Assembly: GCA_050942895.1 (NCBI GenBank)
Contig: JBMNOE010000009.1
Location: forward strand, 21,072-85,071
DNA from: JBNRMR01 sp050942895
Lineage (GTDB): Bacteria; Bacillota; Clostridia; Christensenellales; UBA1750
Direction of reading: 5' to 3'
Length of the DNA: 64,000 bases
Positions within the stretch are counted from its first letter, which is position 1; every line of letters begins with the position of its first letter. Positions 36,694 through 44,475 of this stretch are shown here, one piece after another. The position numbers and the translations under genes are program-made. The notes beneath the pieces were generated by a model. That model saw only the letters and a list, made by a program, of their open reading frames with translations, did no database searches and had not been told where the DNA came from.

Positions 36694-38199
36694 ATGAAAA
36701 AACTTACCGCCATAATTCTGGCAATCGCCCTGGTGGCTTTGGCCGGATGTGCCGGCACCGGCGCGAAAGATGCGGCCGCGAAGGACAGTCTGATAATCGC
36801 CATCGACAAGGATATCACCACCCTTCATCCCAGCGACTATGCCTCCACCAACGAGAACATACTTTCAGAGCAGGTATATGATACTCTGATGTACCTGCCC
36901 GAAAGCGGCCATGACTTTGAGCCCCGCCTGGCAGAAACATGGGAAGTGAGCGAGGACGGCCTTAGCTACACATTCCACCTGCGCCAGGGCATCAAGTTTC
37001 ATGACGGCAGCCCCTTCACCGCCGAGGACGTGAAGTTCTCAGCCGAGCTTTACAGCAATTCCAGCTATCAGGGTGCGGTTGTGGACGGCCTTTCAAGCGT
37101 TGAAGTGCTGGACGAGCACACGGTGGTTCTGCACACCGCCAATGTTTTCTCCCCCTTCCTTGAAAACATCGCCACGATGCGCATCGGCAGCAAGGCCTAC
37201 CACGACTCCGCCAGCGCCGAGGACTTCGCCAACAAGCCCATCGGCTGCGGCCCATATGAGTTCGTCAGTCATGAGCTGGGCAGCACCATCACCCTTAAAG
37301 CCTACGAAGATTACTACAGGGGCGCTCCCTCCATCAAAAATGTGACCTTCCGCATTTTGGCGGACGACGCCACAATCGCCGTTTCCCTCAAGACAAAGGA
37401 GATAGACTTCGTTAAGATCAGCGAGACAAACCTCGCGAACCTTGAAAACACAGAGGGCATTAAGATAATGGAGGTGCCCGAGTCCCGCTTTGGGTTTATA
37501 TCGCTGAACCATGAGAAGGAGCCCTTTAGCGACGTGAGGTTCCGCCAGGCGGTGGCCTATGCCATCGACCGCCAGAACCTGCTGGATCTCGCCATGGACG
37601 GCATCGGCACCGTTAACTCCAACATAATCAGCCCCCTGCGCTTCGGCTATTCAGATGACCAGCCCAAGTACGGCTATGACCCCGAATATGCCAAGTCAAT
37701 ACTTGCAGATATGGGAATCACCACGCCGTATGATCTTGGCATCATGCATGTGGCGGAGCAGTACAGCACTCAGGCTCAGGTAATCCAAAACGATCTTGCG
37801 GCCATCGGCCTTGAAGTTAAGATTGAAGTGGTGGAGTTCAACACCCTTTTGCAGAACATGTTCAACGGCGATATCGGCATCACCACCATGTCAATGGTTT
37901 TAGAGGGCACCACTCAGCAGTACGCCATGGCCCTCACCAGCGATTATGTGGGCATGGCTAACAATGTCCGCTACAGCAATCCGGAGATCGACCAGCTCTT
38001 CAAGGATGCAGAGCTTGCCATCGACGAGGACGAGCGCTTCGAGATATATAACACCATCTTCACAAAGGTGCAGGAGGAGGCCGTGTTCATCGTCCTTTAT
38101 AACACAATCTGCCTTTATGCATATAACGATCAGCTAAACGTTCCTCAGCTCCCACTGGAAGGCGATTTTTACATCTATGATTTCCAGTGGAATCAGTAA
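36694..38199 (+). CDS. dppA: Peptide/nickel-type substrate-binding lipoprotein (SBP family 5)
   Basis: 501 residues. The signal peptide MKKLTAIILAIALVALAGC places the lipid-anchored Cys at residue 19. The mature part has the family-5 features LAETWEVSEDGLSYTFHLR and FHDGSPFTAEDVKFS, and DVRFRQAVAYAIDR in the second lobe. AAGGAGG precedes ATG 36694. It is the external receptor for the divergent dppBCDF permease and ATPase genes. Ligand specificity (dipeptide, oligopeptide or other) cannot be read from sequence. Confidence 0.94.
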   Translation: MKKLTAIILAIALVALAGCAGTGAKDAAAKDSLIIAIDKDITTLHPSDYASTNENILSEQVYDTLMYLPESGHDFEPRLAETWEVSEDGLSYTFHLRQGIKFHDGSPFTAEDVKFSAELYSNSSYQGAVVDGLSSVEVLDEHTVVLHTANVFSPFLENIATMRIGSKAYHDSASAEDFANKPIGCGPYEFVSHELGSTITLKAYEDYYRGAPSIKNVTFRILADDATIAVSLKTKEIDFVKISETNLANLENTEGIKIMEVPESRFGFISLNHEKEPFSDVRFRQAVAYAIDRQNLLDLAMDGIGTVNSNIISPLRFGYSDDQPKYGYDPEYAKSILADMGITTPYDLGIMHVAEQYSTQAQVIQNDLAAIGLEVKIEVVEFNTLLQNMFNGDIGITTMSMVLEGTTQQYAMALTSDYVGMANNVRYSNPEIDQLFKDAELAIDEDERFEIYNTIFTKVQEEAVFIVLYNTICLYAYNDQLNVPQLPLEGDFYIYDFQWNQ

Positions 38200-38209
38200 G
38201 GTATAGGCA

Positions 38210-38371
38210 TTGAAGTCCGGCTTTTTTGGTTTTCACAGCAGGAAGGGCCGCAGGCGCAATAATGAGGAAAGAAGGAATCTGCTGAAGATATTCGGTGCGG
38301 CAGCCGGCGGCATGATTGCCGGCGCGCTTGTATTCCTGATAGCGCTATTGATTATAAAAATTCTTGCCTAA
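38210..38371 (+). CDS. Short membrane protein downstream of dppA
   Basis: A 53-residue frame from TTG 38210. The N-terminus is strongly basic (FFGFHSRKGRRRNNEERRN), followed by one membrane helix (GMIAGALVFLIALLIIKIL). It begins 10 bp after the binding-protein stop and ends just before a terminator. A weak AAGG is the only ribosome site, so expression is uncertain. No family recognised. Confidence 0.45.
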   Translation: MKSGFFGFHSRKGRRRNNEERRNLLKIFGAAAGGMIAGALVFLIALLIIKILA

Positions 38372-38385
38372 GCGCCATATCTAAA

Positions 38386-38423
38386 AGACCGCTCGTTCTT
38401 CATCGCAGATCGGGCGGTTTTTT
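38386..38423 (+). terminator. Terminator of the flavoprotein-dppA operon
   Basis: ACCGCTCG (38388-38395) pairs with CGGGCGGT (38411-38418), 8 bp with one G-U pair, followed by TTTTT. Confidence 0.8.
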
Positions 38424-38426
38424 GCA

Positions 38427-38456
38427 TTGACAAAAGCCTGCCTCGGCGGATATAAT
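38427..38456 (+). promoter_or_regulatory. Consensus sigma-A promoter of the aspS leader
   Basis: Perfect -35 TTGACA (38427-38432), 18-nt spacer, perfect -10 TATAAT (38451-38456). Predicted transcription start near 38463, 300 bp before the synthetase start. Confidence 0.85.
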
Positions 38457-38481
38457 TATAAAAACCAACTAGGAGCTTATC

Positions 38482-38523
38482 ATGCCGCTATTTTTTCGCC
38501 CCAACCAAGACGATGATATATAG
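38482..38523 (+). CDS. Leader peptide MPLFFRPNQDDDI
   Basis: A 13-codon ORF with AGGAG 6 nt upstream, starting about 20 nt after the predicted transcription start. Codons 8-12 are Asn, Gln, Asp, Asp, Asp, immediately in front of an Asp-type synthetase gene. Stalling at these codons for lack of charged tRNA(Asp) or tRNA(Asn) would cover arm 1 of the leader and free arm 2 to prevent termination. The mechanism is inferred from layout. Confidence 0.55.
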   Translation: MPLFFRPNQDDDI

Positions 38524-38625
38524 CGCTTGTTCCCTTTAGGATTTCGGCCGTGCCGTTTCCGCAGGTGCAAGCGCTTGAAGATTTGCGTCTTTGCGGTGGG
38601 CGGTGCGGCTTTTTATTGCTGATTT

Positions 38626-38658
38626 TACCATGCCCACACTTGCGGCATGGTATTTTTT
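38626..38658 (+). terminator. Intrinsic terminator inside the aspS leader
   Basis: Perfect 9-bp stem TACCATGCC (38626-38634) / GGCATGGTA (38644-38652) with a 9-nt loop, running into six T residues. It lies about 100 bp before the synthetase start, so read-through is required for expression. Confidence 0.8.
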
Positions 38659-38722
38659 ATCGATTATGGGTTTGAAAGGTTGTGATGGATTGCGGCATAC
38701 AGATTATGTCGGGATGGACTCT

Positions 38723-38753
38723 CCGCATTTTTCCACAGAATAAAAACGCGGAG
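38723..38753 (+). promoter_or_regulatory. Hairpin sequestering the aspS ribosome site
   Basis: CTCCGC (38723-38728) is the exact complement of GCGGAG (38748-38753), which is the aspS Shine-Dalgarno sequence. Folding would hide the ribosome site; a second control point is possible. Confidence 0.4.
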
Positions 38754-38759
38754 GTCATT

Positions 38760-40088
38760 ATGATCAAGAAAATTGAAGCGATTATGAAAAAAACACGGCC
38801 GGAAGCACATGAGCTTCATAAATACATCGGCCAGGAAACAGAAGTACATGGAGCAGTGCATAAGATAAGGGAAATGTCAGGCTTCGCCTTTGTGATCTTA
38901 AGAACTAAAAGAACGCTGCTGCAATGCATATATATACCTGGCTGCTGCGAATTCCCCTTATCAGACCTGAGGGAGAATATGAGCGTCGTCATCAGGGGTG
39001 AAGTGGTGGAGGACCCGCGCAGCAAGGCCGGCTTTGAGCTGCGCATAAGAGCAATCAAAGTGCTTTCCGCTCCAGACGGAGAATTGCCCGTGGCCATAAA
39101 CGGCAAAGAGATTCCCGCCTCCCTGGACACATTGCTGGATCTGCGCCCGGTCACAGCCCGCAATGAAAAAGAGAGGGCCGTTTTCCAGATCCAGGCCGGC
39201 ATCTGCCGGGGCTTTCGCAGCTTTTTGGAGAAAGGCGGGTTCACTGAAATCCATTCACCCAAGATAGTTTCAATGGGCGCCGAGGGAGGGGCGAACATAT
39301 TCAAGCTGGACTATTTCGGAAAAGAAGCCTTTTTGTGCCAAAGCCCTCAACTCTATAAACAGATGATGGTGGGCGTCTTTGAAAGGGTTTATGAAATCGC
39401 CCCGGTTTTCCGTGCGGAAAGGCACCACACATCCCGCCACATAAACGAATATACCAGCGTGGACGTTGAGCTGGGCTTCATCGAAAGCTTTTATGATATC
39501 ATGAAGCTGGAGGCGCAGATGCTTTCCCATTGCCTGAGCTTTCTGGGGGAGCATTATGCCGACGAGCTTGCGCTGCTGGGTGCGAGCCTGCCGGCCATTA
39601 GTGAGATCCCTTCGCTGACATTCACACAGGCAAAGGAGCTGGTATCAAGGACATATAAGCGTCCAATCACCGACCAGAGTGATTTTGAACCGGAGGAAGA
39701 AAGGCTTCTCAGCGAAATAATACGCCAAGAGACCGGCTGTGAGTTTGTGTTCGTGACCCATTATAAATCCTCAAAGCGGCCTTTTTACGCCATGGACTCC
39801 CCCGAAGACCCCTGCGTGACCGAAAGCTTTGACCTGCTCTTCCGTGGGCTCGAGATCACCACCGGCGGCCAGCGCATCCACGATTATAATCAGCAGCTTA
39901 AGAAGATGCGGTCCCTCGGCATTGAAACCCGGCCCTTTGAAAGCTATCTGATGGCTCACAGATGCGGCCTGCCTCCCCACGGCGGGTTCGGCCTGGGCCT
40001 TGAACGCTTCACCGCAAGGCTGCTGGGCTTTCAAAACATACGCCGGGCAACGCTGTTTCCGAGGGATATGAACAGGCTTGAACCATAG
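38760..40088 (+). CDS. aspS: Archaeal-type aspartyl-tRNA synthetase (probably non-discriminating)
   Basis: 442-residue class IIb synthetase. The N-terminal OB fold binds the anticodon (GAVHKIREMSGFAFVILR). The catalytic core has motif 1 FLEKGGFTEIHSPKI, motif 2 APVFRAERHHTSRHINEY and motif 3 GGFGLGLERFTARLLG. The short length and the lack of the large bacterial GAD insertion place it in the archaeal/eukaryotic AspRS branch, present in many Clostridia and often able to charge tRNA(Asn) with Asp for amidation by GatCAB. The start is ATG 38760 behind GCGGAGGT; an open frame from 38682 lacks a ribosome site. It lies downstream of an apparent attenuator. Confidence 0.88.
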   Translation: MIKKIEAIMKKTRPEAHELHKYIGQETEVHGAVHKIREMSGFAFVILRTKRTLLQCIYIPGCCEFPLSDLRENMSVVIRGEVVEDPRSKAGFELRIRAIKVLSAPDGELPVAINGKEIPASLDTLLDLRPVTARNEKERAVFQIQAGICRGFRSFLEKGGFTEIHSPKIVSMGAEGGANIFKLDYFGKEAFLCQSPQLYKQMMVGVFERVYEIAPVFRAERHHTSRHINEYTSVDVELGFIESFYDIMKLEAQMLSHCLSFLGEHYADELALLGASLPAISEIPSLTFTQAKELVSRTYKRPITDQSDFEPEEERLLSEIIRQETGCEFVFVTHYKSSKRPFYAMDSPEDPCVTESFDLLFRGLEITTGGQRIHDYNQQLKKMRSLGIETRPFESYLMAHRCGLPPHGGFGLGLERFTARLLGFQNIRRATLFPRDMNRLEP

Positions 40089-40103
40089 GATAATAAAGAA
40101 CGA

Positions 40104-40145
40104 GCGGTCGCCCGGCTGATGCTAGGCGGCCGCGTCGTTTTGCTT
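40104..40145 (+). terminator. Terminator of aspS, overlapping the end of the ger permease gene
   Basis: GCGGTCGCC (40104-40112) / GGCGGCCGC (40125-40133), 9 bp with one U-G pair, then GTCGTTTTG. The right arm lies inside the last codons of the convergent gene at 40122. Confidence 0.65.
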
Positions 40146-41234
40146 TTGTTTTTGCTTTTGATTTTGCTTTTTTACGTGGATCTCCCCGCCAATCCAAACG
40201 ATCAGCGGTATAAGCACCTGGAATGGAAAGGCATAGAACGGATAGTATGCGATGAAAGCGAACATCTCCATGGTGCTCTTGTAGAGTATTGCGCAAAGGG
40301 CCATTATCAGCAGCCCTATAGGCAATATGACGGGCCGGTAATGGTCAAGATCAAAGAGGCTGGCAACCCCCTTGCCTGCAACAAGCAAGCAGGCGGTAAT
40401 CTTCACTATGCCGGCGAACAGGAAGTTGGATGATATTGAGCCCTCTATCCTGGCCAGGAAATCTCCTATGCCAATTATCCTTGCAGTCACATATGAAGGA
40501 AAGTAGTTTAAGGATGATAAAGTGGTGCCCAAAAGCGTTACGTTTCTAAGAAAAACCACAATGAACGCCGCCAGCACCATCAAAAGCGAATATATGAACA
40601 GCTTGTAAGGGCTGTCCTTTTTTTTGAAAGAGCTTGCAAGCCCCAAAAATACGACTGTTTCCGCATATGGGTAGGAAAACACCTGCATGGTTGTTTTGCC
40701 TATTTTTTCAGGAGGACTCTCAAAGAACGGCATGAGAATATCAAACTCAAGCTGTGGAATCGCTGCAACAAAAGTTAGAAAAACCACCGCCATCACTGCA
40801 AAAACCACCACCATAGACCATTTTCCGATTGTCCTCATGCCGCTTCGCGCAAAATAAACCGTTGTGAGAATCATGATTATCATTATAGGCAACTGAGGCG
40901 TTTCCGGCATGGCGGTTATCTGGGTGAACTCGGAGAAATTGCGAAGCACCAAAGCGGCAAGATGCACCGTGTACCATATGAACAGGACGGTGAGAATCTT
41001 TCCTCCAACATTGCCAAACACGGTCCGCATGATTTGAAACAGATCCCTTTCGGGAAAAAGCTTAAAAAGCCGCGCGTATACGAGAAACAAAGGCGCCGCC
41101 AAAACCGCCGCCAGCACTATCGCCACCCATGTATCCTGCGCCACGTCATCGCTAATACCTATCACTACGCTGCTGCCAAAGTTAAACAACACTATGGCAA
41201 ACATCATCTGCGGGAATGTGACTTTTTCACTCAT
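40122..41234 (-). CDS. Spore germination permease GerB family (GerKB/YndE-type)
   Basis: 370-residue inner-membrane subunit of a nutrient germinant receptor, of the amino acid-polyamine transporter superfamily. About ten helices, beginning VTFPQMMFAIVLFNFGSSVV, the family start. A Lys/Gln repeat tail (QNQKQKQKQ) at the C-terminus is coded by near-perfect short repeats. Third structural gene of the leftward ger operon. Works with the A and C subunits encoded upstream. The germinant is unknown. Confidence 0.93.
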   Translation of the reverse strand: MSEKVTFPQMMFAIVLFNFGSSVVIGISDDVAQDTWVAIVLAAVLAAPLFLVYARLFKLFPERDLFQIMRTVFGNVGGKILTVLFIWYTVHLAALVLRNFSEFTQITAMPETPQLPIMIIMILTTVYFARSGMRTIGKWSMVVVFAVMAVVFLTFVAAIPQLEFDILMPFFESPPEKIGKTTMQVFSYPYAETVVFLGLASSFKKKDSPYKLFIYSLLMVLAAFIVVFLRNVTLLGTTLSSLNYFPSYVTARIIGIGDFLARIEGSISSNFLFAGIVKITACLLVAGKGVASLFDLDHYRPVILPIGLLIMALCAILYKSTMEMFAFIAYYPFYAFPFQVLIPLIVWIGGEIHVKKQNQKQKQKQNDAAA

Positions 41235-41285
41235 CGGATCATCCTTTCAAAACGCCCCGAAACCCCCGGAGCAAAACCCATGCCG

Positions 41286-41501
41286 CTATCCGCTTAGTTT
41301 GAATATTGCCTCTAAGATATCGATGATCGCATCGGATGGAGAAGGAATATCAACATTCAGACTGTACAGAGTCAGCACACTAAAACTGGCCAGCATGATC
41401 GCAAAATGGATGACCTTCACCTTCGTTCTCGCCTGCTTTAAAACAGTCGCACTTTCGTAGAGAGCTGAAAATAAAAACAAGAATACCACCACCATGATCA
41501 T
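41286..41501 (-). CDS. Small membrane protein of the germination operon
   Basis: 71 residues, two helices (MIMVVVFLFLFSALYES and FAIMLASFSVLTLYSL) around a basic linker. Encoded between gerC and gerB on the same strand. Short two-helix proteins (often called GerD-like or simply D subunits) accompany some clostridial and bacillar ger operons and modulate receptor response; identity with them is inferred from position and topology. Confidence 0.65.
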   Translation of the reverse strand: MIMVVVFLFLFSALYESATVLKQARTKVKVIHFAIMLASFSVLTLYSLNVDIPSPSDAIIDILEAIFKLSG

Positions 41502-41519
41502 ACGTATTCACTCTCCCCG

Positions 41520-42656
41520 CTATCTTATAAACCCCGAATTTGTAATGCGAACAGTCGATGAAACCTCGACTTCAAGCTGGGGAAACAAATCGCACCAGCT
41601 ATCGGAGATTTGCCTCCATAGGGACAGATCACGCTTGTATATCATTTCTCCGAAGCCAAATATGTCTGCCTTAAGCTCATTTTGCACCTTGGACATCATG
41701 TCCGCAATATTTTGCTCTATCATTTTCGCGGCGGCATCCTCGATATCTTTGACAAAATCCGCATTCATTATGTTCGAGTGGCTATGGTTTTCCGCAACGG
41801 CCACCCGTGTGTCGGTTTCAATCATAATTATTATTCGGCCCTGCTCATACCGGTATGATTTCTTGGTTGCATTTTCAAATATCTCAAGGGATATATCATC
41901 GGTTTGCAGCCCTGCCATTGAAAGAGTTAGTATGCCGCCCTTTAGTTGATCCGACACAAACAAGGCGTACTTGGACTCATCCGGGGAAAGGAAGCCCACC
42001 AGCATGTCCCCTCTGCATACGGCGGTGCCGTTAACCTCTGCGGTCATTAAGTCCCCTACTTGCGTTCTTGTAAGGGCAGCCAACATTGCTGAATCCTTGG
42101 GTGAATTGATATCATCGAATATCTCAAAGAGCATTCTGCTGACGACTGAAGCCGTAACTCCGTTATCCTCCAAAACAATATCATTTATTTTTACAGACAT
42201 GATCCCTGCGTCGTCTTCGGTGCTTTCCAGCACCTCCTTGGCCGTCTCGCACTGTGACACGGCCACCTGCATGGTTTCGCGGCACTCACCATCCCGCAGG
42301 AACCACTCAAGGACATGGGAGATGCCAATTTCCCGTGCGATCTCTTGGCTTATCACCACAATATATGCGCTGCCAAAAAACAGCCTGTCGGCTTCCTTGC
42401 GCTTCGCGTTTCTTGCAGCGTCAAACAGTGTTTTCCCCTCGGCCTCAACAATAATCCCCTTTACAGCGCTGTTCTTATCCGCTCCGATCAGGTCAACCAC
42501 TTCATAGCTCACCTTATACATGTTTGTTTCCTTGTCGAAGTCGATGGCTATGCCCACCACGATATCCATCTGGTCCAGCCCCCGGTAATTCCAGCAGCCC
42601 CCCAGCGAAAGCACCATAAAGAGACTGGTCGTCAAAGCTAAAAAGCGCTTAATCAT
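41520..42656 (-). CDS. Germination lipoprotein, Ger(x)C family
   Basis: 378-residue lipoprotein subunit of the germinant receptor. The signal MIKRFLALTTSLFMVLSLGGC ends at the lipid-anchored Cys 21, followed by WNYRGLDQMDIVVGIAIDFD, the GerAC signature. Domains 1-3 follow (TLFDAARNAKRKEADRLFFG). The start is ATG 42656 behind GAGGAGAA, inside the end of the A-subunit gene, so the genes are coupled. An open frame to 42713 is rejected, since it would precede the signal peptide. Confidence 0.94.
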   Translation of the reverse strand: MIKRFLALTTSLFMVLSLGGCWNYRGLDQMDIVVGIAIDFDKETNMYKVSYEVVDLIGADKNSAVKGIIVEAEGKTLFDAARNAKRKEADRLFFGSAYIVVISQEIAREIGISHVLEWFLRDGECRETMQVAVSQCETAKEVLESTEDDAGIMSVKINDIVLEDNGVTASVVSRMLFEIFDDINSPKDSAMLAALTRTQVGDLMTAEVNGTAVCRGDMLVGFLSPDESKYALFVSDQLKGGILTLSMAGLQTDDISLEIFENATKKSYRYEQGRIIIMIETDTRVAVAENHSHSNIMNADFVKDIEDAAAKMIEQNIADMMSKVQNELKADIFGFGEMIYKRDLSLWRQISDSWCDLFPQLEVEVSSTVRITNSGFIR

Positions 42657-44205
42657 TACTATTCTCCTCAGGCTGGCGCTTCCTGTTCCTTGACAGCCTT
42701 TCCGGCCGGTCAATCATCGCCCACCAAGGCGCGCGAATGAAGGTATCCTTGTTTTTCTGAAACTTAAAAGAACCCTCAAGAGCTATCTGTTCAACGCCGA
42801 AGGAGGTCAGATTGCTGATATGAATTAATAAAAGCGACAGGGCGATTGCAAGGCCGGCGAACCCAAAAGTTGACGCAAACGCCAAAAGTATCAGACGCCA
42901 GTATATTATTGGCGCGTTAAGGCGGGGTACCAGCAGGCTTGTGATGCCCGTGGCTGCTACGACGATTATCATCGGCGCGGCCACCAGGCTTGCCTCCACC
43001 GCCGCCTGCCCTATGACCAAAGCCCCGACGATGCTGAGGGCCTGGCCGATATTCGACGGCATCCGGATTCCTGTTTCTCGAAGGATGTCAAACACCAGCA
43101 GCATGATCACCGCCTCGACGGCAGCCGGCAGCGGCACGTTTTGCCGCTCCAGAGCGATTTTTATCAGGAGCTGCAAGGGCAGCATCGCCTGATGGAATGC
43201 CGTTATGGCAATGTATAGCCCCGGCACCGCAATCGTCAAAAAGAATGCCATTACCCGCAGTATTCTGGCGAATGAGGAATAGTAGAAGTTGAAGTAATAA
43301 TCCTCAGCGCTCTGGAAGTTTTCGATGAACAGGTACGGAACCGTCAGCACGATGGGGCTTCCGTCCACCATTATGGCAATCCGCCCCTCCAGAAGCTTGG
43401 CGCTCACCACATCGGGCCGCTCGGTATAACCTGTTACCCTGAAGGGCGTATATCTATGCTCGCGGATGAACTCGGTTATATAGTTTGAGTCCAGCACCCC
43501 GTCTATGTCAATCTCATACAGGCGGTCAAGGAGCTGATCAAGCGCATCTTTATCCACCAGGCTGTCAATGTAGCAAACGCAGACAGAGGTATTGGTGCGC
43601 CTGCCAAGGGTAAGAGCTTTCACCTTGAATTCATGGGTGCGCAGGCGCCTAAGTACCTGCGAAATATTTTGCATAAGGCATTCGGTAAAGCCCTCCCTGG
43701 GGCCGCTCAAAACTTTTTCATTATCCGGCTCGTCCACAGAGCGGATGGCAAACTGCTTTGTGTTGAATGTGGCCGCCTGATCGGAGCCGTCGGCTAAAAG
43801 AACGGTATCGCCGTAGGTGATGCTTTGGATTATTTGGCTGAAGCTGTCCACCTTGCGCGACTCCCCCACCAGCACCACATCGTTTAAAAGCGCATCCATC
43901 AGCGGCCCGTCCGGAGTTGCCTGCATGTCCATAAGAGGCTTCATTATATGGTCGTTTATAATCTGCGAGTTTACAACGCCATCAAAGAATACGAGAAGGC
44001 AGCGGGGCGCGCCCTTTTCTCCCGCCTGGATAGGCTTGTAGCAGACGATATCCACATCACGCAGAAGTTCATTTAAAGCCTCCAGGTTTTTATCAAGGGA
44101 CGAGCTCAGCTTGCAGCTTTCAAGGGGTTCGTTCCATTCACCGACCCTGTCCTCAACATTTTTATTCTTTTTTCTAAAACGCAGTTTTTTTAGCAAACGG
44201 ATCAT
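42649..44205 (-). CDS. Spore germination protein, GerA/GerKA (SpoVAF) family
   Basis: 518-residue A subunit of a germinant receptor. The large cytosolic N-terminal domain (LNELLRDVDIVCYKPI; VGESRKVDSFSQIIQSITYGD) precedes the family signature GRRTNTSVCVCYIDSL and PFRVTGYTERPDVVSAKLLEGRIAIMVDGSP (in parts), then 5-6 membrane helices. First gene of the operon A-C-small-B. A sigma-G-like promoter lies at 44298-44328, consistent with forespore expression. Confidence 0.94.
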   Translation of the reverse strand: MIRLLKKLRFRKKNKNVEDRVGEWNEPLESCKLSSSLDKNLEALNELLRDVDIVCYKPIQAGEKGAPRCLLVFFDGVVNSQIINDHIMKPLMDMQATPDGPLMDALLNDVVLVGESRKVDSFSQIIQSITYGDTVLLADGSDQAATFNTKQFAIRSVDEPDNEKVLSGPREGFTECLMQNISQVLRRLRTHEFKVKALTLGRRTNTSVCVCYIDSLVDKDALDQLLDRLYEIDIDGVLDSNYITEFIREHRYTPFRVTGYTERPDVVSAKLLEGRIAIMVDGSPIVLTVPYLFIENFQSAEDYYFNFYYSSFARILRVMAFFLTIAVPGLYIAITAFHQAMLPLQLLIKIALERQNVPLPAAVEAVIMLLVFDILRETGIRMPSNIGQALSIVGALVIGQAAVEASLVAAPMIIVVAATGITSLLVPRLNAPIIYWRLILLAFASTFGFAGLAIALSLLLIHISNLTSFGVEQIALEGSFKFQKNKDTFIRAPWWAMIDRPERLSRNRKRQPEENSND

Positions 44206-44297
44206 AGCGCCCCCCGATGGTTTGTTGGCCTTTCAGCTTATCTGCCCTGCCGGGATTAATTGAAGCGTAACTGACGATGTCGACAAAGCAATATCTT

Positions 44298-44328
44298 TAG
44301 TATGAATTTACATGGTGAATTTTATTCC
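44298..44328 (-). promoter_or_regulatory. Sigma-G-like forespore promoter of the germination operon
   Basis: Minus-strand -10 CATACTA (plus 44298-44304), 18-nt spacer, -35 GGAATA (plus 44323-44328). The -10 matches the sigma-G/F consensus and the -35 matches 5 of 6 positions of TGAATA. The operator region is about 95 bp before the A-subunit start. Confidence 0.55.
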
Positions 44329-44418
44329 GCTTTGAATTGATCGCATCCATCTAAAGAGAGTGCGCCAATCCGCAGAAAACAGGAGACAGAAGGCAAGAAT
44401 GAAGGCAAGAATAAAGGC

Positions 44419-44453
44419 AAAAAAAGAAAACCGATCGCATAGCAATCGGCTTT
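44419..44453 (-). terminator. Terminator of the Ada-like lipoprotein gene
   Basis: Minus strand: AGCCGAT / ATCGGTT stem (7 bp, one G-U pair), 8-9 nt loop, followed by TTCTTTTTTT. About 25 bp after the stop at 44476. Confidence 0.7.
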
Positions 44454-44475
44454 AATGATTTGAAAATATAATGTT

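Larger units (their letters stand above)
38463..38660 (+). promoter_or_regulatory. Leader-peptide attenuator of the aspartyl-tRNA synthetase gene
   Basis: Structured mRNA leader. Arm 1: GCCGC (38484-38488), CGCCC (38497-38501), ACC (38504-38506), AAGACG (38507-38512). Arm 2: CGTCTT (38586-38591), GGT (38595-38597), GGGCG (38598-38602), GCGGC (38605-38609). Arms 1 and 2 are fully complementary in register; between them AGCGCTTG (38522-38529) pairs with CAAGCGCT (38568-38575). Terminator: TACCATGCC (38626-38634) / GGCATGGTA (38644-38652), then TTTTTT. Arm 2 also holds GTGGGC (38596-38601), complementary to GCCCAC (38632-38637), which would block the terminator. A 13-codon ORF rich in Asn and Asp codons runs through arm 1. 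No T-box consensus is present. An independent 6S-like RNA is the alternative reading. Confidence 0.6.

Noticed and set aside
38463..38760. T-box riboswitch upstream of aspS
   Set aside because: The T-box consensus (TGG-x-ACCGCG) is not present and no AGTA/specifier arrangement could be placed.
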